Position numbers and translations under genes: made by a program. The notes beneath the pieces are model-generated. The model was given only the letters and a program-made list of their open reading frames with translations. It was not told the DNA's origin and did no database searches. Positions 43,126 to 51,846 of a stretch of DNA of 64,000 nucleotides are shown here, piece after piece. Origin of the DNA: Calidithermus roseus (GTDB lineage Bacteria; Deinococcota; Deinococci; Deinococcales; Thermaceae). Within the stretch, counting starts at the first letter, position 1. Each line of letters starts with the position of its first letter. The stretch covers positions 25,203-89,202 of the forward strand of contig NZ_QWLA01000003.1 in NCBI RefSeq assembly GCF_003574095.1. Reading direction: 5' to 3'.

Positions 43126-43131
43126 TAGACT
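43126..43131 (+). promoter_or_regulatory. Leaderless-type -10 for the hydrolase-nadE operon
   Basis: TAGACT ends only 4 bases before the ATG at 43136, with no ribosome site. Confidence 0.45.
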
Positions 43132-43135
43132 AACC

Positions 43136-44056
43136 ATGATGATTCGCCACGCCGTGCTGCAACTCAAACCCAAGAAAGGCCACGTCGGGCACAACCTCGA
43201 GCGCATCGGCCAGGCCCTGCGGGAGATCCGCCACCACCGCCCTGACGTGGTGGTGCTGCCCGAAGCCTTCCTCTCGGGCTACTTCCTGCAAGGGGGGGTG
43301 CGCGAGGTGGCCCTGACCCAGTCCGAGCTGGCTGCGGCCATGAGCGCGCTCTACGACTCGCTGGCCTGGGACGGCCCGCTGGACGTGGTGCTGGGCTTTT
43401 ACGAGCGGGACGGTGGCATCTACTACAACAGCGCGGCTTACCTCGAGCTGGGCGGGCGCGGGCTGCTCAACATCCACCGTAAGGTCTTTCTGCCCACTTA
43501 CGGGGTCTTCGACGAGGAGCGCTACATCTCGCGCGGCAACCGGGTCGAGGCTTTCGACACGCGCTTTGGCCGGGTGGCCATCCTCATCTGCGAGGACTTC
43601 TGGCACTCCATCACCGGCATGATCGCCGCGCTGGACGGGGCCGAGATCATCTACGTGCCCTCGGCTTCCCCGGCGCGGGGCTTCGCGGGAGCCGAGCCCG
43701 CCAACGTCATCCGCTGGAAGAGCCTGACCCAGGCGGTGGCCGCCGAGCACGGGCTGTACGTGGTGCTCAGCTCGCTGGTGGGCCTCGAGGCGGGCAAGGG
43801 GCTGGTGGGCGGCAGCGTGATCACCGGCCCCGAGGGCAACATCCTGGGCGCGGCCCCGGTCTTCGAGGAGGCTGTGCTGCTGGGCGACATCGACCTGGCC
43901 CGCATCCCCCCCGTGCGCTACGACAACCCCCTGCTGGCCGACATGGAAGCCGGGCTGCCGCTGTTGATGAGCGACCTTGAGCGGGTGATGGCCGGGTCCA
44001 AGGTGCTCGAGAAAATCCCCCGCCCGGTACGGGGCAAGGCGCTGGTGCGGGGTTAG
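43136..44056 (+). CDS. Carbon-nitrogen hydrolase (nitrilase family), probable NAD synthetase partner
   Basis: The protein has 306 residues. The catalytic triad is visible: E43 in VVLPEAFLSGY, K116 in IHRKVFLPTYG and C152 in ILICEDFWHS. It lies 14 bases before nadE. In most glutamine-dependent NAD synthetases this domain is fused to the N-terminus of NadE and supplies ammonia; here the two are separate genes. It therefore probably acts as a glutaminase subunit, although other amidase roles are possible. Confidence 0.88.
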   Translation: MMIRHAVLQLKPKKGHVGHNLERIGQALREIRHHRPDVVVLPEAFLSGYFLQGGVREVALTQSELAAAMSALYDSLAWDGPLDVVLGFYERDGGIYYNSAAYLELGGRGLLNIHRKVFLPTYGVFDEERYISRGNRVEAFDTRFGRVAILICEDFWHSITGMIAALDGAEIIYVPSASPARGFAGAEPANVIRWKSLTQAVAAEHGLYVVLSSLVGLEAGKGLVGGSVITGPEGNILGAAPVFEEAVLLGDIDLARIPPVRYDNPLLADMEAGLPLLMSDLERVMAGSKVLEKIPRPVRGKALVRG

Positions 44057-44070
44057 CGTGAGGTTGAGTC

Positions 44071-44925
44071 ATGCTCAAAGTCATCGAAGCCGCCCCTGGA
44101 CGCGAAGTGCTCGAGCTCAACTACCCGCTGGTGGCCGAGTTCCTCACCCGCTTCATCGCCGAGGAACTGGAGTGGCGCGGTTACAGCCGCGCGGTGGTGG
44201 CCAACTCGGGCGGGGTGGACTCCGCCACCACCATCGCCCTAGCCGTGCGGGCGCTGGGGCCCCAGAACGTCTTCACCGTGTTCATGCCTCACGCCATCTC
44301 CAGGCCCGAGTCCGCCGAGCACGCCCGCCTGGTGGCCGAGTACTACGGCACCCCTTACGAGGTGGTGGACATCACCCCCATGGTCGAGGGCTACGCTGCC
44401 CAGACCCCCGGCATCACTCCCCGCCGCCTGGGCAACGTCATGGCCCGCGCCCGCACCATCGTGGGCTTCGACAAGGGTGAGCAGTACCACGCTTTGCACC
44501 TGGGCACCGGCAACAAGACCGAGCGCCTGTTCGGCTACTACACCTGGCACGACGTGGCCGACACCGGCCCCATCGCCCCGCTGGGCGACCTCTACAAGAC
44601 CCAGGTTTGGGGCCTGGCCGAGTACTTAGGCGTGCCCGAAGTGGTGCGCGGCAAGCCCCCCACCGCCGATCTCGAGGCCGGCCAGACCGACGAGAGCGAC
44701 CTGGGCATCTCCTACCGCCGAGCCGACGTGATCTTAGAGCACTACCTCAAGGGTTACCCCGACGCCTACATCGTGGGCCTGGGCTACACCGAAGCCGAGG
44801 TGGCGCGGGTCAAGAGCCTGGTCAACAAGACCCACTGGAAGCGCCACCTGCCCACCAATGCCGTGGTGAGCACCACCGCCATCCACGAGTTCTACCTGCG
44901 CCCGCTGGATTTCCGCCTGGGCTAG
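44071..44925 (+). CDS. nadE: NAD synthetase
   Basis: The protein has 284 residues of the ammonia-dependent size. The ATP-pyrophosphatase loop SGGVDS is at 46-51; GTGNKTERLFGYYTWHDVAD (in part) and the PLGDLYKTQVW region bind deamido-NAD. It makes NAD from deamido-NAD, the last step of the pathway. It is co-transcribed with the upstream carbon-nitrogen hydrolase. Confidence 0.95.
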   Translation: MLKVIEAAPGREVLELNYPLVAEFLTRFIAEELEWRGYSRAVVANSGGVDSATTIALAVRALGPQNVFTVFMPHAISRPESAEHARLVAEYYGTPYEVVDITPMVEGYAAQTPGITPRRLGNVMARARTIVGFDKGEQYHALHLGTGNKTERLFGYYTWHDVADTGPIAPLGDLYKTQVWGLAEYLGVPEVVRGKPPTADLEAGQTDESDLGISYRRADVILEHYLKGYPDAYIVGLGYTEAEVARVKSLVNKTHWKRHLPTNAVVSTTAIHEFYLRPLDFRLG

Positions 44926-44932
44926 CGGCCTT

Positions 44933-45154
44933 CTATCCGATCAGCCACCCCGCCAGCACGAAGATCAGCACCAATATCCCGGCGCTCAGGGCCAGGGCCA
45001 GCCAGGGCGGGCCCTCTTGCAGGTAGCGGAAGAAGCGGGTCCTGCCCAGCAGGGCCCGGCTCAGCGCCACCAGCAGCACCCCGCCGCAGAAGACCGTCAG
45101 CAGGACCACCAGGCGTACGGGGTCGAGGTCGCTCAGCCCTTCCAGCCGCTCCAC
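44933..45154 (-). CDS. Small two-helix membrane protein
   Basis: About 73 residues from a GTG at 45154 (a longer frame to 45193 is possible). Two hydrophobic helices, VRLVVLLTVFCGGVLLVALS and LALALSAGILVLIFVLAGWL, surround a basic loop RTRFFRYL. No known family. It converges on nadE. Confidence 0.6.
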   Translation of the reverse strand: MERLEGLSDLDPVRLVVLLTVFCGGVLLVALSRALLGRTRFFRYLQEGPPWLALALSAGILVLIFVLAGWLIG

Positions 45155-45237
45155 GTTCCCTAGCTTAGGGCCAAGTGTCGGGAAGGTTAACAATTCCCCA
45201 AAGCTGCCCCCTCTCCTGCGAGGGCATAATCGACAAG

Positions 45238-46509
45238 ATGTCGCGTGTTTTTCTCCTGCTCCTGGCCGCCGCCTTGCTCATAGGCTGCCAGCAGAGCCCC
45301 TCCCAGACCACCCCCGGCTTCGAATTGAGCCTGGCGAGCGCTGCTCTCGAGGCGACTGCCGGGCAGAAAGCCAGCACCAGTGTGCTCATCGGCGGCTCGG
45401 GGGTGGAAAGCATCGCGCTGAGCCTGGAAAAATCCGATGGGGGTGCCCTCCCCGACGGGATGAGCGCCACCTTCAGCCCCAACCCCTCGAGCACCAGCCA
45501 GGGGCAGAGCCGGCTCGAGATCGGCACTACCTCGAGCCTGCCGGTGGGGGAGTACAGCCTGCGGGTCAGGGGTGAGGGCGGTGGGGTCACCCACACCGCC
45601 GCGCTCAAGCTCACGCTAAGGGCTCCGGTGAACTGCCCTACGGGCGATTTCTGCCTCGAACTGCCCCAGACCCTCGAGGTGCCCCGCGGGCAGTACCGGG
45701 TCTTCGGGCTGAGGGTGCTGGGGTCGGGGGTTACGGGCATCGAGCTTTACCTCGAGCAGGCCGACGGCGGAGCCCTACCCGGCTTTCTCAGCCCAAGCTT
45801 CGACCCCCAGAGCGTCAGCGCCGGGGGCGAGGGCTTGCTGGTGGTCTACGTCGAGCCCTCGGGCAGTCCCCAGGACGTGCCCCTGCGGGTGCGGGCCGTG
45901 GGCGGGGGCAAGACCAAGACTTATCCCCTCACCCTGCGCGTGCTGGCGGGGAGGGTCTGCGACTATGAGCACGAGGAGAACTGCGCGGCCAGCCTGGGGC
46001 CGGACCTCCTCATCAACGGAGGGTTCGAGCAGGTGGACCAGTACGGCCTGGTGGGTTGGGACGGCACCGCCAAGCCGGAGATTCACCTCGAAAGCAGCGG
46101 GGCCCACTCGGGTCTGCGGGCCATTCGGATCAACGGCAACCTCTCCGATGGCAATTACTTCACCCAAACCTCACCCGGCCTGAAGCCCGCTACCACCTAC
46201 CGCCTGTCGGGCTGGATCAAGACCGAAGGCTTCGTAGACACGAAGATCAACGACTTCTACAACTTCGCCAACCTGCGCTACGTCGTGCTCTCGCCCAGCA
46301 AGATGGTCTACAACATCCACGCCGAGTACAACCCCCGCCACATCTCCACCAACACCAACGGCTGGCAGTACTTCTACCGCGACTTCACCACCCCCCCGGA
46401 CTTCGTGGGCGGCAGCCGTATTGACGTGCACTACAACGTCAACAACGGCCAACAGACCGTGTGGTTCGACGACATCAAGCTGCAGGAGGTGCGATATAGC
46501 GATCCATGA
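45238..46509 (+). CDS. Lipoprotein with C-terminal carbohydrate-binding-like domain
   Basis: The protein has 423 residues from the ATG at 45238; CATAAT ends 7 bases before it. The signal ends in lipobox LLIGC. Two similar beta domains follow (paired phrases LSLEKSDGGALPDG and LYLEQADGGALPG). The C-terminal ~160 residues (NGGFEQVDQYGLVGWDG, RLSGWIKTEGF, WFDDIKLQEV) look like a CBM4/9-type jelly roll that binds sugars. It is probably a surface protein. Confidence 0.75.
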   Translation: MSRVFLLLLAAALLIGCQQSPSQTTPGFELSLASAALEATAGQKASTSVLIGGSGVESIALSLEKSDGGALPDGMSATFSPNPSSTSQGQSRLEIGTTSSLPVGEYSLRVRGEGGGVTHTAALKLTLRAPVNCPTGDFCLELPQTLEVPRGQYRVFGLRVLGSGVTGIELYLEQADGGALPGFLSPSFDPQSVSAGGEGLLVVYVEPSGSPQDVPLRVRAVGGGKTKTYPLTLRVLAGRVCDYEHEENCAASLGPDLLINGGFEQVDQYGLVGWDGTAKPEIHLESSGAHSGLRAIRINGNLSDGNYFTQTSPGLKPATTYRLSGWIKTEGFVDTKINDFYNFANLRYVVLSPSKMVYNIHAEYNPRHISTNTNGWQYFYRDFTTPPDFVGGSRIDVHYNVNNGQQTVWFDDIKLQEVRYSDP

Positions 46510-46616
46510 GGTTGTAGGGCCAAAGGCCAAAGGCGTGTAGTCCTCGTTAGACCCTCTACGCGCCCTGGCTATCGGCCTTCTGTGGTGCCTGCCTCGCGCT
46601 TTTCGCGTCTTGCGCT

Positions 46617-46646
46617 TTGCATGCAGCTTGCGGGCTGGCTTAGACT
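46617..46646 (+). promoter_or_regulatory. Leaderless promoter of the zinc-ribbon gene
   Basis: TTGCAT (46617-46622), 18-base spacer, TAGACT (46641-46646), then 7 bases to the GTG at 46654. Confidence 0.55.
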
Positions 46647-46653
46647 AGGCGTT

Positions 46654-47376
46654 GTGAACGGGTCCGACGCGCTGGCCGAACTGTTTCGTTTGCAGGAGAA
46701 AGACCTCGAGCTAGACCGCATCCGTGAGGAGCAGGGCAATATCCCTGAAGAACTCAAAGCCGCCCGTGCTCACTGGCAGGCCCTCGAAGCCGAACTGGCC
46801 AAATTCCAGGGCGACCTGCGCGAACAGGAGATGGAGTACCGGCAAAACGAGGCCGAGATCGCCAACCTCAAGGAGAAGCTGGGTCGGGCCAAGGACGCGC
46901 AGCGTCAGGCCCAGAGCGCTCGCGAGCAGACCCAGTACGAGAACGTCATCCAGCAGCTTGACGACCGCTTCAAGGAGCTGGAGGAGATCAACAAGCCCAA
47001 GCTCGAGGAGATCGTCCAGCTGACGGGCGAGGTCGAGCGGGTCAGGGCCCTGCTGGAGGAGGCCAGGCCCAGGCTCGAGGAACTCGAGGCCGCCAACGCC
47101 GCCCGCGTGGAGGCGCTCGAGGCCAGCTACCAGAGCAAGCTGGCCGAGCGCAATGCCCTGGCGGCCACCATCCCGACCAGCCTGGTCAAGGAATACGAAG
47201 CCGTGCGCAAGTCCCGCAAGGGGCAGGGCGTCGCCAAGGTCGCCCGCACCGGCTCGGGCTACCGCTGCATGGGCTGCAACGTGCAACTGCCGATGAACGT
47301 CGCGCAAAAGGTATACCAGGGCAACCAGGTCGTGCGCTGCCCCTCCTGCGGGCGCATCATGTGGAAGGGTGAGTAG
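46654..47376 (+). CDS. Coiled-coil protein with C4 zinc ribbon
   Basis: The protein has 240 residues from the GTG at 46654. About 170 residues of coiled coil (LFRLQEKDLELDRIREEQGN) lead to a zinc ribbon with YRCMGCNVQLP and RCPSCGRIMW, the zf-RING_7 (DUF164) family. Members are widespread but poorly understood, possibly nucleic-acid binding. The start was chosen from the leaderless promoter. Confidence 0.85.
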   Translation: MNGSDALAELFRLQEKDLELDRIREEQGNIPEELKAARAHWQALEAELAKFQGDLREQEMEYRQNEAEIANLKEKLGRAKDAQRQAQSAREQTQYENVIQQLDDRFKELEEINKPKLEEIVQLTGEVERVRALLEEARPRLEELEAANAARVEALEASYQSKLAERNALAATIPTSLVKEYEAVRKSRKGQGVAKVARTGSGYRCMGCNVQLPMNVAQKVYQGNQVVRCPSCGRIMWKGE

Positions 47377-47403
47377 GCCGCCAAGCGCCCCGCGGGAAGC
47401 GCT

Positions 47404-48333
47404 CTAGCCGTAAGTTCCTATGCGCTCTACCAGCAGATCGTAGAAGCCCTCGGCGTCGATGTGCAGCCCCACCTCGCAGTTGGGGGCTTTTCCCGTCACC
47501 CGCCAGTAGTCACAGACCGTGCGGCCAAAGGCCAGGCCCTCATTGGCCTCGATCTCCACGTGATAGGGCCCGGTCTTGAAGAGTTCGCCCCGCAGCAGGT
47601 AGGCCACGGCGCAGGCGTCGTGGATGGGGGCTCCCGCGAAGCCGTAGCGCTGCTGGTGGTGGATTTTGAAGAACTCCAGCAACTCGGCGGTGAAGGCTCC
47701 GGTCCGCGTGCCCAGCGCGCGGAAACGGGCCACCCGCTCGGGCGTGGCGGGGGTCTGGTGGGTGAGGTTGAGCCCCATCATCACCAGGGGGATGCCCGCC
47801 TCGAAGACGATTTTGGCCGCGTGGGGGTCGCAGAGGATGTTGAACTCGGCGCTGGGGCTGTAGTTGCCGATGTCGATGGAGCCACCCATCAGCACGATCT
47901 CGCGGATGGCCGGGGCAATGCGGGGCTGAAGCCGCAGGGCCAGCGCGACGTTGGTCAGGGGGCCCACCGGGACCAGCGTCACCTCGCCGGGATGGGCCAG
48001 GACGCTTTCGATGATGAAGTGCACGGCGTGCTTATCCTGCGGCTTCTGGCGCGGCTGGGGTAGGCTGGGCCCCTCGAGGCCCGAGATGCCGTGCACCAGC
48101 TCGGCGCTGATGCGCTCGCGCACCAGTGGACGTTCGGCGCCGGGGTAGACCCCCACGCTCGTGCCCAGGATTTCCTGCACCACCAGCGCGTTGCGGGTGG
48201 TGCGCTCCAGGCTCACGTTGCCGTAGGTGGTGGTGATGCCCAGTACCTCGAGCTCGGGGCTTGCCAGGGCCAGCATGATGGCGATGGCGTCGTCGTGACC
48301 GGGGTCGCAGTCGAGGATGATCTTGCGGGGCAT
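47404..48333 (-). CDS. Inosine/uridine-preferring nucleoside hydrolase
   Basis: The protein has 309 residues. The N-terminal ILDCDPGHDDAIAIMLA is the calcium-binding signature of the family; MGGSIDIGNYSPSAEFN and the C-terminal VGLHIDAEGF complete it. It splits nucleosides into base and ribose for salvage. TAGACT (48346-48341) ends 7 bases before the ATG. Confidence 0.93.
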   Translation of the reverse strand: MPRKIILDCDPGHDDAIAIMLALASPELEVLGITTTYGNVSLERTTRNALVVQEILGTSVGVYPGAERPLVRERISAELVHGISGLEGPSLPQPRQKPQDKHAVHFIIESVLAHPGEVTLVPVGPLTNVALALRLQPRIAPAIREIVLMGGSIDIGNYSPSAEFNILCDPHAAKIVFEAGIPLVMMGLNLTHQTPATPERVARFRALGTRTGAFTAELLEFFKIHHQQRYGFAGAPIHDACAVAYLLRGELFKTGPYHVEIEANEGLAFGRTVCDYWRVTGKAPNCEVGLHIDAEGFYDLLVERIGTYG

Positions 48334-48340
48334 GGGAGAT

Positions 48341-48346
48341 AGTCTA
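48341..48346 (-). promoter_or_regulatory. Leaderless-type -10 of the nucleoside hydrolase gene
   Basis: TAGACT on the minus strand, 7 bases before the ATG at 48333. The region just upstream (48352-48390) contains repeated GTCGTACGT-type palindromic words. Confidence 0.45.
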
Positions 48347-48480
48347 CCGTGGTCGTACGTCTTACGTCGTACGCGAGACGTCTTGGCCCTGGACCCTGGG
48401 CCCCCGACAGACCACGCGCCTCCCGCTGACGGCTGACCGCTTGCCGCTACGCCCCCTCAGCCTTCGGCTAAGCTGGACTC

Positions 48481-50538
48481 GTGTCCGAACTCAAGCCACC
48501 TACGGCCCGGCGTATCCCCCACCCCCACACTGCCCACGGCGATACCCGCCCCGACGATTACTACTGGCTCGCAGAGCGCGACAACCCCGAGGTCATGGCC
48601 TATTTGCAGGCCGAGAACGCCTACCTCGAGGCGGTGATGAAGCCCCTCGAGCCCTTCCAGGAAAAGCTCTACCGGCAGATGCTCGCGCGCATCAAGCAGA
48701 CCGACCTCGAGGTGCCCGTGCAGCACGGCCCTTACTTCTACTACTCGCGCACCGAGGAGGGCAAGCAGTACAAGATCCACTGCCGTAAGAAGGCCGCCTC
48801 GCGGGCCGAACTCGAGGCCGCCCCCGAGGAAGTGATCCTCGACCTCAACGCGCTGGCCGAGGGCAAGAGCTACCTCAGCGTGAGCGTGCTCAAGCCCAGC
48901 CCCGACCACCGCCTGTTGGCCTACCTGCAAAACGAGGACGGCTCCGACCGCTACACCCTCTACGTCAAGGACCTCCAGACCGGCGAGCTGCTGCCCGACC
49001 GGGTGGAGGACGTTTACTTGTACCAAAGCCTCGAGTGGGACGCCACGGGCGAGTACCTCTTCTTCACCCGCGTGGACGAGACCCAGCGGCCTTGCTACCT
49101 CTACCGCCACCGCCTGGGCCACTCCGAGCAGACCCTGCTCTACCAGGAGCCCGACGAGACCTTCCGGCTCAAGCTCTACAAGTCGGCCAGCGGGCGCTTT
49201 CTCTTCGCGGCTTCGACCAGCACCCTCACCGACGAGGTGCGCTACCTCGAGGCCCTCCAGCCCGAGGGCGAGTGGCACGTCTTCGCACCCCGGCAACGCG
49301 GGGTGAAGTACAGCCTCGAGCACCAGGGCCAGCACTTCCTCATCCTCACCAACCAGGACGCGCTCAACTTCAAGCTGCTGCAAGCGCCCATCCTCAGCCC
49401 CTCGCCCGATCACTGGCACGAACTGCTGCCCCACGACCCCGAGGTCTACCTGCAAGGGGTGCTGCCCTTCGAGCGCCACCTGCTGATCTACGGGCGGCAG
49501 GAGGGTTCGACCCAGCTTTGGGTGTGGGACCTCGTTCACGGCACCTACCGGCGGCTTGCGTGGCCCGAGCCCGTCTACACCGTGGCACCCGCCGACAACC
49601 GCGAGTACGCCACCGACCGCGTGCTCATCAGCTTCCAGTCGTTCCTCACCCCGCGCAAGGTGCTCGAACTCGAGCTGAACAGCCTGCAGACCACCTTGCT
49701 CAAGCAAGACGAGGTGCTCGGCGGCTACGACCCCGCCGAGTACGTGCAGGAGCGGCTGTGGGCCACGGCCCGCGACGGGGTGCGGGTGCCCATCTCGCTG
49801 GTGTACAAGCGCTCGACCACCCTGCCTGCCCCGCTTTACCTCTACGCCTACGGCTCCTATGGCATCAGCATCGACCCCACCTTCAGCTCCATCCGGTTGG
49901 TGCTGCTCGACCGGGGCGTGGTCTTCGCCATCGCCCACGTTCGGGGCGGGGCCGAGATGGGCCGCGGCTGGTACGAGGACGGCAAGCTATTGAAGAAGAA
50001 GAACACCTTCACCGACTTCATCGACTGCGCCGAACACCTGGTGAAGGCCGGCTACACCACGCCCGAGCGCCTGATGGCCGTGGGCGGCAGCGCCGGGGGC
50101 CTGCTGATGGGCGCGGTCATCAACCTGCGCCCCGACCTCTTCCGCGCGGTGGCGGCCCACGTGCCCTTCGTGGACGTGGTCACCACCATGTCCGACCCCT
50201 CCATCCCCCTCACCACCCTCGAGTACGACGAGTGGGGCAACCCCGCCGAGGCCGAGTCCTACGCCTACATGAAGTCCTACAGCCCCTACGACAACGTGCA
50301 GGCCAAAGATTACCCCCACCTGCTGGTGACCACGGGCATCAACGACCCCAGGGTGGCCTACTGGGAACCGGCCAAGTGGGTAGCCCGGCTGCGCGAGCTC
50401 AAGACCGACGGCAACGTCTTGCTGCTCAAGACCCACATGGGCGCGGGGCACGGGGGTAGCTCGGGCCGCTACGACCGGCTGAAGGAGGTCGCGCTCGAGT
50501 ACGCCTTCCTGCTGGACAAGGTGGGACTGCGGGAATAA
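48481..50538 (+). CDS. ptrB: Oligopeptidase B, S9 family
   Basis: The protein has 685 residues. The N-terminal beta-propeller (HPHTAHGDTRPDDYYWL opening) limits access to the C-terminal alpha/beta hydrolase. The nucleophile is S537 in GGSAGG, the histidine H657 in AGHGGSSGRYD. It cuts short peptides after basic residues. It starts with GTG; TAAGCT ends 6 bases upstream, so it is probably leaderless. Confidence 0.94.
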   Translation: MSELKPPTARRIPHPHTAHGDTRPDDYYWLAERDNPEVMAYLQAENAYLEAVMKPLEPFQEKLYRQMLARIKQTDLEVPVQHGPYFYYSRTEEGKQYKIHCRKKAASRAELEAAPEEVILDLNALAEGKSYLSVSVLKPSPDHRLLAYLQNEDGSDRYTLYVKDLQTGELLPDRVEDVYLYQSLEWDATGEYLFFTRVDETQRPCYLYRHRLGHSEQTLLYQEPDETFRLKLYKSASGRFLFAASTSTLTDEVRYLEALQPEGEWHVFAPRQRGVKYSLEHQGQHFLILTNQDALNFKLLQAPILSPSPDHWHELLPHDPEVYLQGVLPFERHLLIYGRQEGSTQLWVWDLVHGTYRRLAWPEPVYTVAPADNREYATDRVLISFQSFLTPRKVLELELNSLQTTLLKQDEVLGGYDPAEYVQERLWATARDGVRVPISLVYKRSTTLPAPLYLYAYGSYGISIDPTFSSIRLVLLDRGVVFAIAHVRGGAEMGRGWYEDGKLLKKKNTFTDFIDCAEHLVKAGYTTPERLMAVGGSAGGLLMGAVINLRPDLFRAVAAHVPFVDVVTTMSDPSIPLTTLEYDEWGNPAEAESYAYMKSYSPYDNVQAKDYPHLLVTTGINDPRVAYWEPAKWVARLRELKTDGNVLLLKTHMGAGHGGSSGRYDRLKEVALEYAFLLDKVGLRE

Positions 50539-50663
50539 CGCTCACCTAACGCTCACCGGATTACCGTCTGGGCATCGTGGAGCGCGATGCCCCTGGGAAA
50601 GCCGTTCCCGGCTGGAGCCTGCGGTTTTGCATGGGGCGTTGGCGTGGGGAGGGAAGTGATGGG

Positions 50664-51797
50664 ATGAGCCTATGCGACAGACGAGTTTGGCTGGCCCTGG
50701 GGCTGCTCGGCCTGGCGCTCCCGGCCTGCTCGCGGCAGGTCGCGACTCCCGAGCACTGGGTGCTGGTGAGCCAGCCTGGCTCGAGGACCGTGGCCGTGAT
50801 AGACCCCAAAGAGGGCCGGGTGGTCAAGCGCATTACCGTGGGCATGCTGCCTCACCGCCTGATGCCCTCTCCCGACGGACGCGCGGCCTACGCCGTGCTG
50901 GTGGGTTCGCAGGCGGTGGCCGAGATCGACCTCCAGACCCTCACGCTCCGCCGCACCTTCCTCACCGCTCCCGTTCCCGAGCGGCGCGCGGACGGCAGCC
51001 TGATTCAGGGCCACCGGGATCAGAACGCCTTCGCCCACTCTTCCTGCTTCGACTGCCACGGCGGAGGTTCGGCCAAGCCGGCCATCGTGGGGACGCGGCC
51101 CTTCGGGATCGCTCTGAGCGAGGACGGGGAAACCCTGATCGTGAGCCAGATCCGCGACGACAGCCTGGCCCTGCTCGCGCGTAGCAGCGGCGAACTCGAG
51201 CGCACCCTCCCGCTCCCTCCCAGCGGCCAGGCCCACGAGCCCGTGGACGTGGCCCGTCTCGGAGATAGCCTCTACGTGGCCCTGAGGCCCACCCAGCCCG
51301 CCACGACCCCTGCGGTCATCCGGCGGCTCGAGGCCAAGACTTTGCAGCAGCAGTTCGAGGCCCACACCGGCAGCGACCCCGCCATGCTCCTCCCCGACCC
51401 TGAGCGCTCCCGCGTGCTGGTCTCCAACTTCGAGACCAACACCCTCACGGCTTTCGGGCCGGCGGGAAAGGAGAGCGTCTACACCGTGAACCCCGGCCCG
51501 CTGGGAATGCTGCTGTTGCCGGGTGGGCGCTTGCTGTCGCTGAACTACTACTCCAACTCCCTCTCGCTGGTGAAGCTGGACACCGCCGAGGTCGAGAGCC
51601 TGACCCTGGAGCTGGAGGGCAAGAAATACGTCAACCCCACCCACGCCGCGCTGGCTCCCAACCGGCGGGAGGTCTACATCGTCTCGAGCGGCACCGAAGG
51701 CAACTTGTTGGTCTTCGACCTCGAGGGGAAGCGGGTGGTTCGGGCCATCCCAATCGACGGGCTTTCCTTTGACGTCTTGGTGGTACCCAAGCTTTAG
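50664..51797 (+). CDS. Beta-propeller lipoprotein with a c-type heme motif
   Basis: The protein has 377 residues from the ATG at 50664 (GGGAGGGAAG upstream). The signal ends in lipobox ALPAC. Repeats such as RTVAVIDPKEGRVVKRITVG are YncE/NHL-like propeller blades. A single CFDCH (residues 128-132) is a covalent heme-c attachment site placed in a loop. It may be an electron-transfer or peroxidase-like periplasmic protein; MauG-type proteins normally have two hemes, so that link is weak. Confidence 0.75.
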   Translation: MSLCDRRVWLALGLLGLALPACSRQVATPEHWVLVSQPGSRTVAVIDPKEGRVVKRITVGMLPHRLMPSPDGRAAYAVLVGSQAVAEIDLQTLTLRRTFLTAPVPERRADGSLIQGHRDQNAFAHSSCFDCHGGGSAKPAIVGTRPFGIALSEDGETLIVSQIRDDSLALLARSSGELERTLPLPPSGQAHEPVDVARLGDSLYVALRPTQPATTPAVIRRLEAKTLQQQFEAHTGSDPAMLLPDPERSRVLVSNFETNTLTAFGPAGKESVYTVNPGPLGMLLLPGGRLLSLNYYSNSLSLVKLDTAEVESLTLELEGKKYVNPTHAALAPNRREVYIVSSGTEGNLLVFDLEGKRVVRAIPIDGLSFDVLVVPKL

Positions 51798-51846
51798 CGC
51801 ACCCCACGCAACACGAATAGAGCGTGATAAGGCTGAAAGGAGCAGT

